64,000 nucleotides of DNA from Rhizomicrobium palustre (GCF_011761565.1 NZ_JAASRM010000001.1:2542139-2606138); one strand, 5' to 3'; positions 41,885-50,318 are shown, numbered from the stretch's first letter. Notes: generated from the letters alone by a model not told the origin. A program made the numbers and translations.

Positions 41885-42930
41885 TGAGCATCCGAGCGAT
41901 CCTCACAATGGATATGGCGTCCCTTGGCCACGGGCTGTATCGCGCCTGGTCGTGGTGGCTTGGCGAGATACGCTCGGTGCTTCCATCTGTCAGCCATGTG
42001 GGCGCGGTGGGAAAGGCGCAGCTTGTCGCTGAGTATGTGGATGTGCGGCTGGTGTTTCGCGAATATAGGCCAGGGACAGCTCTTCCCGTTCCTCGGTTTG
42101 GTCCGCCGGAAAAGCTGCTGCCAAAATCCGCGTTCGCTTTGCCGTCAGCAGATGTTCTGGTGCATGAGCTGGAGCTTCCGGTGATGCCGGTTGCCGAAAT
42201 GCGCAAGGCGACGGCGATCGATCTCGACAGGCTGACGCCCTTTGCCGCCGAGGATGTCATCTTCGATTTGGAGCCCATGGAGAAGGCCGAACCCGGAAGT
42301 CTCACCTGCCGGGTCGCGATGGCCGTGGTGGAACGCGAAACATTGAAACAAAGCCTCAAGCAACTAAGCGAATCCGTCGGGATGCCGCGTTCCGTGTGCC
42401 TCGTTGACCATCACCTAGGGGTGGCGCGGTTCGATTTCCTCAAGGCGCTCGGTGAAGCGGATGGGCATGGCAATGGCCGGGTGTTGCGCAGCTATTGTTG
42501 GCTGCTAGTTGTTGCCCTGATGGTAGCAAATTTTGCTCTTTTCATCGTGCGGGATATAGCCAGCATTCATGCTCTGTCTGATCGGATCGATGCGCAGCAA
42601 ACTTCGATTGCCGTCGCGAACGCGTTGCACCGGCGTGTTGTTGTAGAGAACCAACAGCGGCGCTTGTTACTACAGCGGCGCACGGAGACTTCACCATTGG
42701 CGATGCTCGCCACGGTGACCAATGCTCTGCCCGACGGGGCCTATGTTCAACGGTTTGAGTGGGACGGCGTCCGTTTGCGTTTAGCAGGTGTGGTGCAACC
42801 GAACACCGATGCGGTGGCCCAGCTGCGCTCGTCTGCCGTCCTGCGTAAGGTTCTGTATTCCAACTCACCAAAGCAGGCGGAAGGTGGCCCGTTCGAGGTC
42901 TCCATACGTCCAAGCAAGGCGCAGCGATAA
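41881..42930 (+). CDS. gspL: GspL/PilN-like assembly platform protein
   Basis: A 349-residue protein. The N-terminal half is an actin-like cytoplasmic domain with PVMPVAEMRKATAIDLDRLTPFAAEDVIFD. One membrane helix follows (SYCWLLVVALMVANFALFIV). The periplasmic part is PilN-like (ETSPLAMLATVTNALPDGAYVQRFEWDGVRLRLAG). ATG 41881 overlaps the gspJ stop. It couples GspE to the pseudopilus together with the next gene. The match to GspL is moderate in the N-terminal part, but the position and architecture fit. Confidence 0.82.
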   Translation: MMSIRAILTMDMASLGHGLYRAWSWWLGEIRSVLPSVSHVGAVGKAQLVAEYVDVRLVFREYRPGTALPVPRFGPPEKLLPKSAFALPSADVLVHELELPVMPVAEMRKATAIDLDRLTPFAAEDVIFDLEPMEKAEPGSLTCRVAMAVVERETLKQSLKQLSESVGMPRSVCLVDHHLGVARFDFLKALGEADGHGNGRVLRSYCWLLVVALMVANFALFIVRDIASIHALSDRIDAQQTSIAVANALHRRVVVENQQRRLLLQRRTETSPLAMLATVTNALPDGAYVQRFEWDGVRLRLAGVVQPNTDAVAQLRSSAVLRKVLYSNSPKQAEGGPFEVSIRPSKAQR

Positions 42931-43511
42931 TGAGATTATCTCCGCGCGAGAAAAAACTGGCAGCTTTCGCTCTGCTCTTCGCGTTGGTTGCTCTGATTTG
43001 GTATGGCGCTTTGTTGCCGATCATCGACGGCTTTGCGGACCGCGCCGAAGCGCGTGTGGACCTTCGCGAGCAATACAGTCGAAACGATCACATATTGGCT
43101 GGATTGGCGGGGTGGCGAATGGCAGCGAAGCAACAATCCGACACTGAAGCGCGATTTTCTATCGTGGCGCCTACGCGCCAAGTGGGAATCGAAATTATCA
43201 ACCGCAGGATTGCCCAGACCGCACGGGCGGTCGGCGGTACTGTCGTGGCATCTCAGGAAGTACATAGCGGCATTCCACGCGACTGGATCAGTGTTCGAAG
43301 CGACATGCGGCTCACACTGGGTCAGTTGAACGCCGTCCTGACACGTTTGCAAAGTGAGGAGCCCTATGTTGTGGTCGACTATCTCTCGATTGGCACCGCG
43401 GGCAATCCGCAGTCGAGTGAGCCCGATAGCCTCGCAGTCCGACTCGAAGTCTCCGCCCATCTTCACATCGAGACCACGCCTGCGTCAGGCGCGAATCCCG
43501 ATCATGCTTAG
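42930..43511 (+). CDS. gspM: GspM-like protein
   Basis: A 193-residue bitopic protein: a short cytoplasmic start (MRLSPREKKL), a membrane helix (AAFALLFALVALIWYGALLPI), a coiled region (RAEARVDLREQY), then a ferredoxin-like periplasmic domain (RDWISVRSDMRLTLGQLNAVLTRLQ). It follows the GspM_b type. Its start overlaps the gspL stop by one base. It forms a dimer with GspL in the platform. Confidence 0.82.
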   Translation: MRLSPREKKLAAFALLFALVALIWYGALLPIIDGFADRAEARVDLREQYSRNDHILAGLAGWRMAAKQQSDTEARFSIVAPTRQVGIEIINRRIAQTARAVGGTVVASQEVHSGIPRDWISVRSDMRLTLGQLNAVLTRLQSEEPYVVVDYLSIGTAGNPQSSEPDSLAVRLEVSAHLHIETTPASGANPDHA

Positions 43512-43935
43512 CGGCGTTCTTCTCGGCGTTTTGGCACTGCAAGTCGCTTTGCCGGTGGATCCGGATCTGCCGGAAGCGACGCAGCTGCCTCCGCGCCGGG
43601 AGGTGATGAGGATCACGCCCATGAAGACAAACTATCCGGAGATTCTACAGAGGCCAATTTTCTCGAGTGATCGTCATCCGATGATGGAGCCGATGTCCGG
43701 CCTCACGCTGGTGGGGGTGGGGATCGCAGGGAACAAGGCGACAGCTTTGCTGCAGGACGTGAATGGACCGGTCATACGGGGGCGGCCCGGCGATATCGCG
43801 GCTGGCTGGAGCATCACCTCGATCGCGCCAGATCGCGTGCTTTTTGAACGCAAGGGGGAGCGCCGGATTTTGAAGATTGATGTTCAAAGCCACGGCGCCA
43901 TTCAGAGCACGGTTGCGGAAGCGGGGAAAAAATGA
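43504..43935 (+). CDS. Short GspC/GspN-like protein without PDZ domain
   Basis: ATG 43504, eight bases inside gspM, gives 143 residues; the longer open frame lies in gspM. The protein has a hydrophobic N-terminal segment (SGVLLGVLALQVALPV) and the pattern PEILQRPIFSSDRHP, then LTLVGVGIAGNKATALLQDVN and RPGDIAAGWSITSIAPDRVLFERKGERRILKI. These are the homology-region features of GspC, which links inner membrane and secretin. The usual C-terminal PDZ domain is missing. It overlaps gspD by ATGA. Confidence 0.75.
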   Translation: MLSGVLLGVLALQVALPVDPDLPEATQLPPRREVMRITPMKTNYPEILQRPIFSSDRHPMMEPMSGLTLVGVGIAGNKATALLQDVNGPVIRGRPGDIAAGWSITSIAPDRVLFERKGERRILKIDVQSHGAIQSTVAEAGKK

Positions 43936-46175
43936 GCCGAACAGGAATACTATTGGCGACCGGTCTAGCCGTGTTGGCCTCGGAGGTATCTTGTTGCGTC
44001 GTCTGGGCGCAAACCACGGAGCAGAGTCCGCCCGTCGCCATATCCCAACCGCTGCCAAGTCAGGAGACACCTAGGCAGCAAGACAAGCCAGCCGCCAAAG
44101 CAGAGGACCGCTCCTCATCAAGCGCCCAAGCGGGAGAAGTTCAATCGTCAACTGGTTCTCGCGAGCAAGACAAATCCGCCGTTTCCAAGCAGGACGACAA
44201 GGTCGTGTCGGCAGCATCCCGGGACGACGAGACGGAAGGTCTGCCGACGCGCTCAAGCATGGTGCGTGGCTCCGGTATCTTGATGGATACTTCTGTCGCC
44301 AAGCGCGGTGTCGCCAAACACAGTCCGAGTGATGTCACGTTGAACTTCGTTTCCGCCAGCGTGCAAGACGTTGCCAAAGCGATCCTCGGCGATTTGCTAG
44401 GCCTCACCTATACTGTCGACCCCAGCGCGCAGGGCTCGGTCACGGTGGAAACAACCTCACCCGTGCGCCGCGATCAGGTGCTTGGGATTTTGGAAACGTC
44501 GCTCCAGGCGGCGAAACTCACGCTGGTGCAGAATGGCGCGCTCTACAGCATTGTTCCGCTCAGCGCTGCGCAGCATCGCGGTACGCTCGTCGATCCCGGC
44601 AATAGCGGGTATGGCAGCGAAGCGGTACCTTTACGTTTTGTAAATGCCGCCGAGCTCAAGAAAGTGATCGATCCGCTCGTGCCGGAAAATGGTCTCAGCC
44701 TCGGCGACCCGTCGCGTAATGTCATGATTGTTACGGGGTCTGCGAACCAGAGGCAGACCATGCGCAATCTCATTCGGCAATTCGACGTGAACTGGCTGAA
44801 GGGGATGTCCTTTGCTTTGCTGGTGCCACAATGGTCGGATAGCCAGTCCGTAGCGACCCAGCTCAAGGAAATTCTCGATGCGGACGGCATGCCCACGCAC
44901 GGCATGGTCCGCATTATGCCGATCCGTCAGGGCAACGGGATCCTCGTAATATCGGGACAAGCCAGCTATCTCGATCAGGCGCGCAAGATGGTCGAGATGA
45001 TCGACCGGGAAGCGGAAGGCAGCCAGCGCCGCCTGTTCGTCTACAACGTTCAGAATGGGCGTGCTGCCGATATCGCCTCGGTTCTCTCGGCTGCATTCGG
45101 CGGGGGATCGCAGGCTGCCGGCCAGACGAATTTGGCCACGGCCGGCACGGCCGGAAAAAATGGGTCCGTCCCCTCTGCCAAAAACGAATTTTCGTCCGGC
45201 TCCGGGAACGACGTTCTAGGCACAAACAAAAGAACGGCCGATGCAGCGGGACAAGCCATCAAACTTGGCGCATCGGGTGAAGAAATGACCGTCACCGCAG
45301 ACGAAACCAATAATGCTTTGGTCATATACGCCACGCCGCCGCAATACGAGATTGTGAAAAACGCGCTGCACAGGCTCGACGTACCGCCGTTGCAGGTTAT
45401 GGTACAAGCTGCAATTACCGAAGTATCTCTGACCGATGAAATCCATTTCGGCGTGCAGTGGTTTTTCCAGGCCCGGCAGAACACCTACAACATGACACAA
45501 GGAACGGCGGCCGCCTTGGTGCCGTCCTATCCGGGGTTCAATTATATTTTCTCGAACAACGATAATATCAAAGTGGTGCTGAATGCGCTTTCCAACATCA
45601 CCAAGGTGAACGTTTTGTCGTCGCCCCAATTGTTCGTTTTGAACAATCACACCGCGACCCTGCAGGTTGGCGATCAGGTTCCCGTTGCGACGCAATCGGC
45701 GGTGAGCACGGATACGGCGGGCTCTCCGATCGTGAACTCCATTGAATATCGCGACACGGGTATTATCTTGCGGGTAACGCCGCGCGTGAACGATAGCGGG
45801 CTGGTATTGCTCGATATCTCCCAAGAGGTCAGCGAAGTCGGCACGACGAGTTCCTCGAAGATCAATTCGCCCACCATACAACAGAGGCGAATTGCAAGCT
45901 CCATTGCGGTTCGCGACGGGCAGACCATTGCCCTGGGCGGGCTTATCAAGGAGACGCGCAACGACGCCAATGACGGCATTCCGTTCCTCAACCGCATTCC
46001 CCTTTTAGGCAGATTGCTGGGGTCGACGGATAATGTGCGGGGCCGCACGGAACTCCTTATTTTGTTGACGCCCCGCGTCGTGCGCAATCCGGGCGACGCG
46101 GAAGCGATGACGGATGAGATCACGTCCAAGATGAAGAGTATCGAACCGCATTCTGCCGCAGCGAGGCCTTTGTGA
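43932..46175 (+). CDS. gspD: Type II secretion secretin GspD
   Basis: A 747-residue outer-membrane channel. The signal peptide ends near CVVWAQ. A long low-complexity Ser/Gln/Lys-rich linker (about residues 35-105) precedes the N0 domain (VTLNFVSASVQDVAKAILGDLLGLTY). Then come the N1-N3 repeats (VPLRFVNAAELKKVIDPLV, RRLFVYNVQNGRAADIASVLSAAFGG with a Gly/Ser/Asn insert) and the secretin core (VMVQAAITEVSLTDEIHFGVQW, TATLQVGDQVPVATQSA, VRDGQTIALGGLIKE, PLLGRLLGSTD, ELLILLTPRVV). The linker in front of N0 is longer than usual. Confidence 0.93.
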   Translation: MSRTGILLATGLAVLASEVSCCVVWAQTTEQSPPVAISQPLPSQETPRQQDKPAAKAEDRSSSSAQAGEVQSSTGSREQDKSAVSKQDDKVVSAASRDDETEGLPTRSSMVRGSGILMDTSVAKRGVAKHSPSDVTLNFVSASVQDVAKAILGDLLGLTYTVDPSAQGSVTVETTSPVRRDQVLGILETSLQAAKLTLVQNGALYSIVPLSAAQHRGTLVDPGNSGYGSEAVPLRFVNAAELKKVIDPLVPENGLSLGDPSRNVMIVTGSANQRQTMRNLIRQFDVNWLKGMSFALLVPQWSDSQSVATQLKEILDADGMPTHGMVRIMPIRQGNGILVISGQASYLDQARKMVEMIDREAEGSQRRLFVYNVQNGRAADIASVLSAAFGGGSQAAGQTNLATAGTAGKNGSVPSAKNEFSSGSGNDVLGTNKRTADAAGQAIKLGASGEEMTVTADETNNALVIYATPPQYEIVKNALHRLDVPPLQVMVQAAITEVSLTDEIHFGVQWFFQARQNTYNMTQGTAAALVPSYPGFNYIFSNNDNIKVVLNALSNITKVNVLSSPQLFVLNNHTATLQVGDQVPVATQSAVSTDTAGSPIVNSIEYRDTGIILRVTPRVNDSGLVLLDISQEVSEVGTTSSSKINSPTIQQRRIASSIAVRDGQTIALGGLIKETRNDANDGIPFLNRIPLLGRLLGSTDNVRGRTELLILLTPRVVRNPGDAEAMTDEITSKMKSIEPHSAAARPL

Positions 46176-47029
46176 TCCGCGAAAGCAGCGGTGATCGTGG
46201 AACGGCATACATTGCGGCGCTGCTCGCGGCAGTCGTCTCCACGTACATTGCACTTGAAATACTACAGACCGAGCGTGGCGTGTCCGCGGTGCTGGCCGCG
46301 GAATCGGGTCAAGCGCGTCTCATTGCGGCGGCGGATGCCGGGCTTGCCATGACGATATATCAGCTCGGTCTCAAAGACAGCACCCAGCGGCTGCGGGCCG
46401 ACGGGCGGGTGCACGCCCTGTATTTCGAAGGTGTCAATCTGTCGATTACAGTTCAGGATGAACGGGGCAAAGTTCCTCTTAACAGCGCCGGGCCAGATGT
46501 CGAGCGGCGGCTCTTTGCTGCGGCCGGTGTCGAAGGTGAGCGCCTGGAGATTCTTGTGGACTCGCTCAATGACTGGAAAGACAGTGACGACAGTGCGCGG
46601 CAGCATGGCGCGGAATCCAGTTTCTATCGGTCGATGGGGTTTCCCCCGCGCAACGGCGAGATTCGTACGATCGATGAACTGGCAAAAATAAGAGGCATGG
46701 ATAACGCGTTGCTTGAACGAATTGCGCCTGCGATCACAGTCACCAAGGGAATATTTGGAACATTTGAGCCGGCATTGGCGGTTCCGATGGCGCTGGTGGC
46801 CATGAAAGATCGCAACGGTGGTCAATATGATGCGGACAGGCGGCGCGAGATGCTTTCGGGTAATCAGCCCGCGCTCGATTTTTGGGATAAAATACCGGTG
46901 ACCGGGCGCGTGCTCGCCGTCACAGTGCTCGCAACAGGGTTGGATGGCGGCAGCAGCTTTCGGCGCGACGTGGTCGTGCAGTTCACGGGAAATCCAGAGC
47001 AGCCCTATTGGATTCGGTTCGCACGTTGA
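46172..47029 (+). CDS. gspK: Minor pseudopilin GspK
   Basis: A 285-residue protein starting with GTG that overlaps gspD by 4 bp. The prepilin site is GDRG followed by TAYIAALLAAVVSTYIALEI, lacking glutamate at +5, as is normal for GspK, the pseudopilus cap. The body has the GspK helical domain with DERGKVPLNSAG, VDSLNDWKDSDD and RTIDELAKIRGMDNALLERIAPAIT. It ends the operon; the next genes are on the opposite strand, 40 bp away. Confidence 0.9.
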   Translation: MIRESSGDRGTAYIAALLAAVVSTYIALEILQTERGVSAVLAAESGQARLIAAADAGLAMTIYQLGLKDSTQRLRADGRVHALYFEGVNLSITVQDERGKVPLNSAGPDVERRLFAAAGVEGERLEILVDSLNDWKDSDDSARQHGAESSFYRSMGFPPRNGEIRTIDELAKIRGMDNALLERIAPAITVTKGIFGTFEPALAVPMALVAMKDRNGGQYDADRRREMLSGNQPALDFWDKIPVTGRVLAVTVLATGLDGGSSFRRDVVVQFTGNPEQPYWIRFAR

Positions 47030-47068
47030 TATGGGGGTTCTATTAGCCAAACCGCATGGGATGGGCGA

Positions 47069-47698
47069 TCATGAGATGTTGAGGGGGCCGTAGAGCCACA
47101 CAAGCCAGAACGCGGCGGTGAGAGGCACCCCGAAGGGAATGGGGGCGGAAAGCGTATTTCGGTCGAGCAGAAATCGCACAGCGGCCCAGATCAAGCCGCC
47201 AACACTCGCCAGCAGCACAACAGAGGGAAGGCCGGTCCAACCAAGCCAAGCACCGGCTGCGGCGAGGAGCTTGGCGTCCCCAAGCCCAATGCCCTCACGG
47301 CCGCTCAGTTTGCGATGGATATGGGCGATCATCGCAATCGTAAGATAGCCGATGCAGCCGCCGATAATGCGATCCGCCAAGCTGGGGGGGAGATCCAGCA
47401 GGGACATGGCGATACCGGCGGCAAGCAACGGCAGTGTAACCGCATTGGGTAGACGCAGCACGAGCAAGTCCGTGCTGGCGAGGATCACGAGCGCGAAGGC
47501 CAAAACCCAGCTCTCTAATATTAGGTATGGCGCAGCGCTTGAATACCCCCAAGCCATGGCAAGCACGCAGGCCGATGAAATATAGGCGCGCAGGCGCCAT
47601 GATGTCGTTCCCGCAAGCCGTTCGACAATAGGGCCCACTGCAATTGCTGCGCCGAGGCCAAGCGCTGAAATGGCGTAATTATATGGAGAATATGGCAT
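47069..47698 (-). CDS. Prepilin peptidase, A24 catalytic domain only
   Basis: A 209-residue integral membrane protein with about six hydrophobic segments. Both catalytic aspartates of type IV prepilin peptidases are present: the first in VILASTDLLVLRLPN and the second in GIGLGDAKLLAAAGAWLG (GxGD motif). The N-terminal cysteine-rich domain of full PilD/GspO enzymes is missing. The gene directly upstream encodes a paralogue with the opposite set of features. It would cut and activate the pseudopilins encoded nearby. Confidence 0.85.
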   Translation of the reverse strand: MPYSPYNYAISALGLGAAIAVGPIVERLAGTTSWRLRAYISSACVLAMAWGYSSAAPYLILESWVLAFALVILASTDLLVLRLPNAVTLPLLAAGIAMSLLDLPPSLADRIIGGCIGYLTIAMIAHIHRKLSGREGIGLGDAKLLAAAGAWLGWTGLPSVVLLASVGGLIWAAVRFLLDRNTLSAPIPFGVPLTAAFWLVWLYGPLNIS

Positions 47699-47713
47699 GG
47701 CGCGTTGCTTGCG

Positions 47714-48427
47714 TTAAACCAGGAAGATTGGACCATATAGACAAGTAAGCCATGCACAAAGAATGGCGGGGGATCGCCATGAAATGTGCTCGATGGCGGC
47801 GGGAAGGCGATTGCCCCAAATTGCTATTGGAACGACCAAGAGGGCCGACATGGCAATTGTGGCGATGACTTGCGTGCCATGGAGCCAAGTTGCCAGTCCG
47901 AGCGGCAGGATGCCTCGCGCCGCGGAGGTGGATATGTTGTCCTCGTGGAGGCAGGCGACAAGCCCCGCCACTGGTAGGGCGATCGCCATGCTAACCACGG
48001 TGGCCCATGCCATGTGCGTTGCCAGACCCAAGAGAGCCAAGGCTAAACCTAGAACCAGCGTGACTGGGCGCCCGGTGCAATCGAGGACAAGGATGGGAAT
48101 GATGGCCCAGCCGAGAAGAACGCTCTTTACCGACGGCACTGTGATGGAAAGCCCCGCGGCCACAGGAAGCAGGGCCGCAAGCTCTATGGCCGGAAAAAAA
48201 ACACCTAGTTTGGCGCCGCAATACCGGCAGCGTCCCCGTAGAAAAATCCAACTAAATATTGGAAACAGGTCGTACCAGGAAAGACTGTGACTGCAACTGT
48301 CACATTTGGAACGTGCCCATAAGATCGGCTGTCCGTCCGGAAGGCGTTGAATTACCACACCCAGAAAGCTACCGACGATAGGGGCAATTAAGAAAAGCGA
48401 TAGCCAGAGCTGCGGATCGGCTGTCAT
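47714..48427 (-). CDS. Prepilin peptidase paralogue with intact cysteine domain but degenerate A24 site
   Basis: The protein starts like PilD/GspO (LFLIAPIVGSFLGVVIQRLP) and has the two CxxC pairs of the DiS_P_DiS domain: CDSCSHSLSWYDLFP and GRCRYCGAKLG. The first A24 aspartate may remain (PILVLDCTGRP), but the GxGD motif is replaced by a stretch reading SAARGILPLGLATWL, so proteolysis is unlikely. It precedes the catalytic-domain-only paralogue by 15 bp. The two may share the cutting and N-methylation steps. ATG 48427 is chosen because the homologous N-terminus begins there; a TTG at 48466 is also in frame and overlaps a palindrome. Confidence 0.75.
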   Translation of the reverse strand: MTADPQLWLSLFLIAPIVGSFLGVVIQRLPDGQPILWARSKCDSCSHSLSWYDLFPIFSWIFLRGRCRYCGAKLGVFFPAIELAALLPVAAGLSITVPSVKSVLLGWAIIPILVLDCTGRPVTLVLGLALALLGLATHMAWATVVSMAIALPVAGLVACLHEDNISTSAARGILPLGLATWLHGTQVIATIAMSALLVVPIAIWGNRLPAAIEHISWRSPAILCAWLTCLYGPIFLV

Positions 48428-48465
48428 GTTTTGGGCGTTCCTAACCAACATCACCATATCTGCCA

Positions 48466-48480
48466 AAATCTGACAGATTT
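48466..48480. promoter_or_regulatory. Palindrome in the divergent region between prepilin peptidases and kinase C
   Basis: AAATCTG-A-CAGATTT is a perfect 7 bp inverted repeat with one central base. It sits in the 138 bp gap between two divergent operons, the prepilin peptidase pair (minus) and the kinase-sulfotransferase pair (plus). A regulator bound here could act on both. No family can be assigned to the site. Confidence 0.35.
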
Positions 48481-48565
48481 ATTTTGGTCTGCTCGCGAAC
48501 CCGCGCCGAGAACGCTATTAGATGTGTTTCCATGAGGATATTGCGTCTAACGATTGCTCATAGAG

Positions 48566-49468
48566 ATGCAGGCTATAAATTCGCAGTGCTTGGCAGGGAT
48601 GCTACCGGAATGCGTCGCGGACGTCATTGTTAAGGAAGCCCCAATTCCCCCTTCGCTCGCCGATGTGTGTGATCGCGGCGTGTTGTGGGAGGCGAATGCT
48701 TCAGAGCTTCTCCTGCGGGTTCCAGAAATCGCGCGGCTGTTAATCAGCCGTCGCGAGATTTTGATTGAGCCTCTGGTGCCGGACGCGCTGGAGCATCTGC
48801 ATCGGCTGCTCCGGCGTACACCTCTGGCCGCGCTTCTTTGGCTGCGGGGCGCTCATGGCTGCAATGGCGCGGCAGTTGAGATTGATTGCGGTGCGGTTTT
48901 GCTTCTCGGCGTATGTGGCAGCGGAAAATCAAGTCTTGCAGCGGCGCTTCTATCGCGCGGTGCACGCCTGCTTGCTGACGATGTCGCGCCGGTGATGCTG
49001 GACGAGGGCCATCGGCCGGTGGTCGCTCCGGTTTGGCCGGAACTCGCTCTATGGCCAGACGCTATAACGTCTCTCTTCGGCAATTCACCGCCGCAAGGGC
49101 TTGAGCAGGTCCCCTCCGATCGTTTTGAGTCTCCCTATTGGACGGTACGATTAGATCGGTTCTGTAACAGGATAGTTCCCCTCAAGGCGATTTATTGCCT
49201 GTCCACCAATCGGCTGGGCGAAGAAATACAGTGGGAGCCGGTCGGAGGGTTACAGCGGCTCCAATCGGGGGCCCTGTTGTCCTATCACGAGCGCATCTGC
49301 TTGACGCTTGGCGCTCGCGCCGATCAGTTGCAGATATATGGCGCCATCGCCAATGTTCCTTATCACAACGTGATTGTGCCCCATCGGCATTTGGCCGAGA
49401 TCGAGCATGTGGCGGACGGGATCATGCAGGCTTTGGCGAATACCCAGGAATTGTCCCGCCATGGCTAA
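48566..49468 (+). CDS. HPr kinase-like protein C
   Basis: A 300-residue relative of the kinases at 30473 and 31641. Walker A is GVCGSGKSS at 115-123 and the DD pair is at 138-139 (ARLLADDVAPVM). At the position of the conserved histidine of the two others (LHACGIV, MHGTAV) this protein has asparagine (CNGAAVEID, residue 100), so its chemistry may differ. ATG 48566 is used in preference to the TTG four codons upstream. It overlaps the next gene, a sulfotransferase, by eight bases. This ties kinase-type and sulfate-type tailoring together. It may act on a phosphate or serine of the peptide encoded at 34676, or be a regulatory paralogue. Confidence 0.8.
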   Translation: MQAINSQCLAGMLPECVADVIVKEAPIPPSLADVCDRGVLWEANASELLLRVPEIARLLISRREILIEPLVPDALEHLHRLLRRTPLAALLWLRGAHGCNGAAVEIDCGAVLLLGVCGSGKSSLAAALLSRGARLLADDVAPVMLDEGHRPVVAPVWPELALWPDAITSLFGNSPPQGLEQVPSDRFESPYWTVRLDRFCNRIVPLKAIYCLSTNRLGEEIQWEPVGGLQRLQSGALLSYHERICLTLGARADQLQIYGAIANVPYHNVIVPHRHLAEIEHVADGIMQALANTQELSRHG

Positions 49469-50318
49469 GATAACTTGGCTGGCATCCTATCCGAAGTCGG
49501 GCAACACCTGGGTGCGCATCCTGCTTGCGAACTATCGAAACGACAGCGGTGCTGCGGTGGACATCAATGCTTTGGGGGATGGCAAGGGCTTTGGTCGCGC
49601 GGCTTTCGACGAATATTGTGGATTTAAGACCTCCACTTTGGGAGCCGCTCTGGTGGACCGCCTGCGTCCGGAAATTTATCGCGCCATGGCCCGCGATGCG
49701 CGGGACGATTTGATCGTCAAGATGCACGACAATTGGCGTTGCTCTGACAGAGGGCTGGCCGTGTTTCCCGCCGATTGCACAAAAGGCGTGGTTTATATTT
49801 TACGAAGTGTGCTCGATGTGGCCCCATCCGCTGCTGTTCATTGGGGCGTGGATAATGCGACGGCCGTGGAACGGCTTTGCGATCCCAACTATGCGCTTGG
49901 AGGAAGCCGGCGGCGGCTTTCGCGCAGCGTGTGGCAGCCATTGTCGAGTTGGAGCCATCATGTGCGAAGCTGGTGTGATGAATCGGGTTTGTCTGTACTC
50001 GTTATTCGCTATGAAGATTTAAAGTCGGATACGTTGGAATCCCTTCGAAGGATCGTCGCTTTTTGTGGCCTTTCGTCCGACGAACAGCGCTTGACGCATG
50101 CCGTCTCGAATTCGCGCTTTGAAAGGCTCAAGGAAGTGGAATTGACAGGCGGCTTCCGGGAACATTCCGAATGTGCCCGGGGTAGTTTTTTTCGAAAAGG
50201 CCAGACGGGCAGTTGGCGGCAGGAGTTGCCATCGGAGCTTGTACGTCGTCTTGTGGACGTGCATGGTGATGTTATGACCCGTTTCGGGTACCTCGATGCG
50301 CGCGGCGAGCCGCTATAG
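49461..50318 (+). CDS. PAPS-dependent sulfotransferase
   Basis: The 285-residue protein begins MAKITWLASYPKSGNTWVRI, which is the 5'-phosphosulfate loop of sulfotransferases (PKSGNTW). The 3'-phosphate part is VVYILRSVLDVAPSAAVHW, and RYEDLKSDTLESLRRIVAFCGL is the conserved C-terminal region, followed by FFRKGQTGSWR. It transfers sulfate from PAPS to a hydroxyl. ATG 49461 lies inside the end of kinase C, so both are co-translated; the longer upstream frame belongs to the kinase gene. Context suggests peptide or glycan sulfation in the RiPP pathway, but the acceptor is unknown. Its 3' end overlaps the converging SDR gene by 6 bp. Confidence 0.85.
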   Translation: MAKITWLASYPKSGNTWVRILLANYRNDSGAAVDINALGDGKGFGRAAFDEYCGFKTSTLGAALVDRLRPEIYRAMARDARDDLIVKMHDNWRCSDRGLAVFPADCTKGVVYILRSVLDVAPSAAVHWGVDNATAVERLCDPNYALGGSRRRLSRSVWQPLSSWSHHVRSWCDESGLSVLVIRYEDLKSDTLESLRRIVAFCGLSSDEQRLTHAVSNSRFERLKEVELTGGFREHSECARGSFFRKGQTGSWRQELPSELVRRLVDVHGDVMTRFGYLDARGEPL

